Shown: positions 62,387 through 64,000 of the stretch, piece by piece | Position numbering within the stretch: position 1 is the stretch's first letter | Layout: each line of letters starts with the position of its first letter | Assembly: GCA_002435325.1 (NCBI GenBank) | Contig: DJMJ01000002.1 | Location: 46,540 to 110,539, forward strand | From: Nitrospira sp. UBA6493 | GTDB lineage: Bacteria > Nitrospirota > Nitrospiria > Nitrospirales > Nitrospiraceae | Length of the DNA stretch: 64,000 nucleotides | Reading direction: 5' to 3' | Translations under genes and position numbers: made by a program | Notes under the pieces: generated by a model | What the model was told of the DNA's origin: nothing | Seen by the model: only the letters and a program-made list of their open reading frames with translations | The model's database searches: none

Positions 62387-63589
62387 ATGACGCCCTTGCG
62401 CTTTGATGAACGGGTCGCGGCTATTCAGCAGACGCTTCATGAGACCGGCCTGGCAGATGGCTGGTTGTTCTATGATTTCCGAGGGAGTGATCCCTTAGCC
62501 TATCGCGTTTTGTTGTTGGATCCGTTCCGCCATGTGACGCGGCGCTGGTATTACTGGATTCCGGCAACCGGTGAACCGGTGAAGCTGCTGCATCGCATCG
62601 AGCCCCATGTATTGGCAGAGCTGCCAGGAAAGTCCCAAGTCTATGTGTCTTGGGAAGAGCAGCACCGGCTTCTGTCGGCGATTCTTGCCGGTCATCGGCG
62701 AGTGGCGATGCAATATTCTTCGCTGAATGCTGTTCCGTATGTCTCGCGAGTTGATGCGGGCACGATCGAGTTGATCCGTAGCTTTGGAGCAGAGGTGGTG
62801 AGCGCCGCCGATCTCATTCAACGGTTTGAAGCGGTTTGGTCGGATGAGCAGCTGGACTCCCATCGCTATGCGGTGACGGCGTTGAGGCGGATTGTGGATG
62901 AAGCGTTTGCGTATGTCGGAGCGGCATTGTCCGCCGGGCGTCCGCTCAGCGAGTATGGTGTACAGCAATTCATTCTTGGACGGATTCATGATGCGGGAAT
63001 GGTAACGTCGAGTCCTCCCATTGCTGCTGTGAATGCCCATAGTGCGGATCCACATTATGGGCCGACCGAGGCAGGATCTTTGCCTATCACTCGCGAGAAC
63101 TTGGTGTTGATCGATCTCTGGGCCAAGCGTCTGGAGCCGGGCGCTGTGTATGGCGATATTACCTGGACGGGATATACAGGAAGCCTGATTCCTCCCAGGC
63201 ATCGAGCGGTCTTCGACGCGGTGCGGAGTGGCCGGGATGCTGCGGTAGCATTTGTCCAACAGCGTGTGGCTGTTGGGCAATATCCCTACGGCTGGGAAAT
63301 TGATGAGGCCTGCCGGCAGGTGATCGTGGCTGCCGGGTATGGGGAACAGTTTGTTCATCGCACCGGTCATTCCATCGGAGAAGAAGTGCATGGCAACGGC
63401 GCCAACATCGATAATCTTGAAACCCAAGATAGCCGCCGAATCATTCCACATACCTGTTTTTCGATCGAGCCTGGAATATATTTGCCGGGAGAATTTGGCA
63501 TCCGCAGTGAACTTGATCTCTATGTATCCGATCGCGAGGCGATAGCGTACGGCCAACCTCTCCAAACGGAAATTGTGTCCATCCTGTAG
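62387..63589 (+). CDS. M24-family metallopeptidase (Xaa-Pro peptidase-like)
   Basis: A 400-residue protein with an N-terminal creatinase-like domain and a C-terminal pita-bread fold. Metal ligands fit DLWAK and DITWTGYTG, HRTGHSIGEEVHG, IEPGIY and ELDLYV. It is likely an aminopeptidase P-type dipeptidase in the cytosol. The start is supported only by a weak site (GGCGATAAG). Downstream the tatA promoter begins within 40 bases. Confidence 0.85.
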   Translation: MTPLRFDERVAAIQQTLHETGLADGWLFYDFRGSDPLAYRVLLLDPFRHVTRRWYYWIPATGEPVKLLHRIEPHVLAELPGKSQVYVSWEEQHRLLSAILAGHRRVAMQYSSLNAVPYVSRVDAGTIELIRSFGAEVVSAADLIQRFEAVWSDEQLDSHRYAVTALRRIVDEAFAYVGAALSAGRPLSEYGVQQFILGRIHDAGMVTSSPPIAAVNAHSADPHYGPTEAGSLPITRENLVLIDLWAKRLEPGAVYGDITWTGYTGSLIPPRHRAVFDAVRSGRDAAVAFVQQRVAVGQYPYGWEIDEACRQVIVAAGYGEQFVHRTGHSIGEEVHGNGANIDNLETQDSRRIIPHTCFSIEPGIYLPGEFGIRSELDLYVSDREAIAYGQPLQTEIVSIL

Positions 63590-63624
63590 GCGATCGTGTT
63601 GGCCCCTCCCTGTTCAAACCTTCC

Positions 63625-63654
63625 TTGACAGGCCATTGCTGTGGCGGCTAGATT
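63625..63654 (+). promoter_or_regulatory. Promoter of tatA
   Basis: TTGACA (63625-63630), 18 bases, TAGATT (63649-63654), 62 bases before the ATG at 63717. Confidence 0.65.
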
Positions 63655-63716
63655 CAGCTCAGATGCGGGGTTCGGAGCCGAGCCTCGTCAACGCTCACGA
63701 GAAGAAAGGCGCGGCG

Positions 63717-64000
63717 ATGTTCGGAACAATGGGCATTTCAGAGCTGATCATTATTCTCGTTATTGTGCTGATCATTTTTGGTGCAGGTCGATTGCCTCAG
63801 ATAGGCGAGGGGGTTGGCAAAGCGCTGAAAGGTTTCAAAAAAGAAGTCAACGAAGTTCCTCCGCCCCCAGATGCCGCTCAGGCTCAACCGGAAGCTGTCG
63901 CGCCGCAGGTGGTTCAAGCTCAAGCCGCTCCGTTTGCGCCCCAACCGGCTGTTCAGGCGACATCCGCGCCAAAAGCAACCAATGTTCCCTACGTGCCAGG
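63717..64000 (+). CDS. tatA: Twin-arginine translocase subunit TatA/E (partial, runs off the window)
   Basis: From the ATG at 63717 the frame is open to the window edge (94 residues seen). An N-terminal membrane helix (ISELIIILVIVLIIFGAGRLPQIG) followed by the amphipathic helix KALKGFKKEV is diagnostic for TatA. A Pro/Ala/Gln-rich tail follows. TatA forms the pore of the Tat pathway for folded proteins. AGAAAGG lies upstream. The end of the gene is outside the window. Confidence 0.9.
   Translation, partial: MFGTMGISELIIILVIVLIIFGAGRLPQIGEGVGKALKGFKKEVNEVPPPPDAAQAQPEAVAPQVVQAQAAPFAPQPAVQATSAPKATNVPYVP

Noticed and set aside
62495..63565. 356-residue minus-strand open frame opposite the M24 peptidase
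   Set aside because: It is an antisense shadow of a clearly recognisable peptidase gene.
1..64000. CRISPR arrays, insertion sequences, rRNA operons
   Set aside because: No regularly spaced repeats, transposase motifs or rRNA stretches were seen on either strand.

Overview
The window looks like a chromosomal segment of a Nitrospira-type bacterium (phylum Nitrospirota). The reasons are: an unusual complex I operon with two adjacent NuoM subunits and no NuoE/NuoF; FGE-fold (SUMF1) proteins in several copies; and GC-rich, tightly packed genes with many 4-base start/stop overlaps. The assignment rests on gene content and recognition of the proteins, not on a database search.

Layout. 1-5.7 kb: the end of an unknown gene, a secreted alpha/beta hydrolase, and a large XRE-headed, defence-like gene broken by two in-frame TAG codons. 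5.7-10.7 kb: a MerR-type regulator with all the hallmarks of an adenosylcobalamin light sensor (CarH/LitR), divergent from a zinc-ribbon gene, followed by three exported FGE-fold proteins and a His-rich SmbP-like protein. 10.9-24.6 kb: a long co-oriented gene set with photolyase, TIGR01777 epimerase, PDZ protein, DUF523-DUF1722, CbiX-like chelatase, two CFA-synthase-family methyltransferases, DUF2878, DUF1295, DUF6134-like, lipocalin, flavin amine oxidase and DUF1365. Many of these are coupled by ATGA/GTGA overlaps. This is the repertoire found elsewhere under light or singlet-oxygen control, so the B12 sensor and this cluster probably form one light-response and membrane-lipid-remodelling system.

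24.8-28.9 kb: pyrE, a small lipoprotein, a membrane rhodanese, a phosphodiester glycosidase and a hybrid histidine kinase. 29.3-42.9 kb (minus strand): nuoA-B-C-D-G-I-J-K-L-M-M-N, lacking nuoE, nuoF and nuoH, with a 32-bp palindrome upstream. 43.5-48.4 kb: an OmpA-family protein with a strong terminator, a PriA whose helicase Walker motifs are lost, a small membrane protein and a CheY-like regulator.

48.7-51.6 kb: a PAS-rich NarX/NarL-type two-component pair that is clearly broken (frameshifts in both genes, two in-frame TGAs in the kinase). 52-64 kb: tRNA-Leu(GAG), a HAD phosphatase, queE, pepA, nagZ, an MFS transporter, a tandem-repeat CCGH protein, a PsiE-like membrane protein, an APC permease, a class I amidotransferase-type hydrolase, an M24 peptidase and the start of tatA. 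No rRNA, CRISPR array or insertion sequence was seen.
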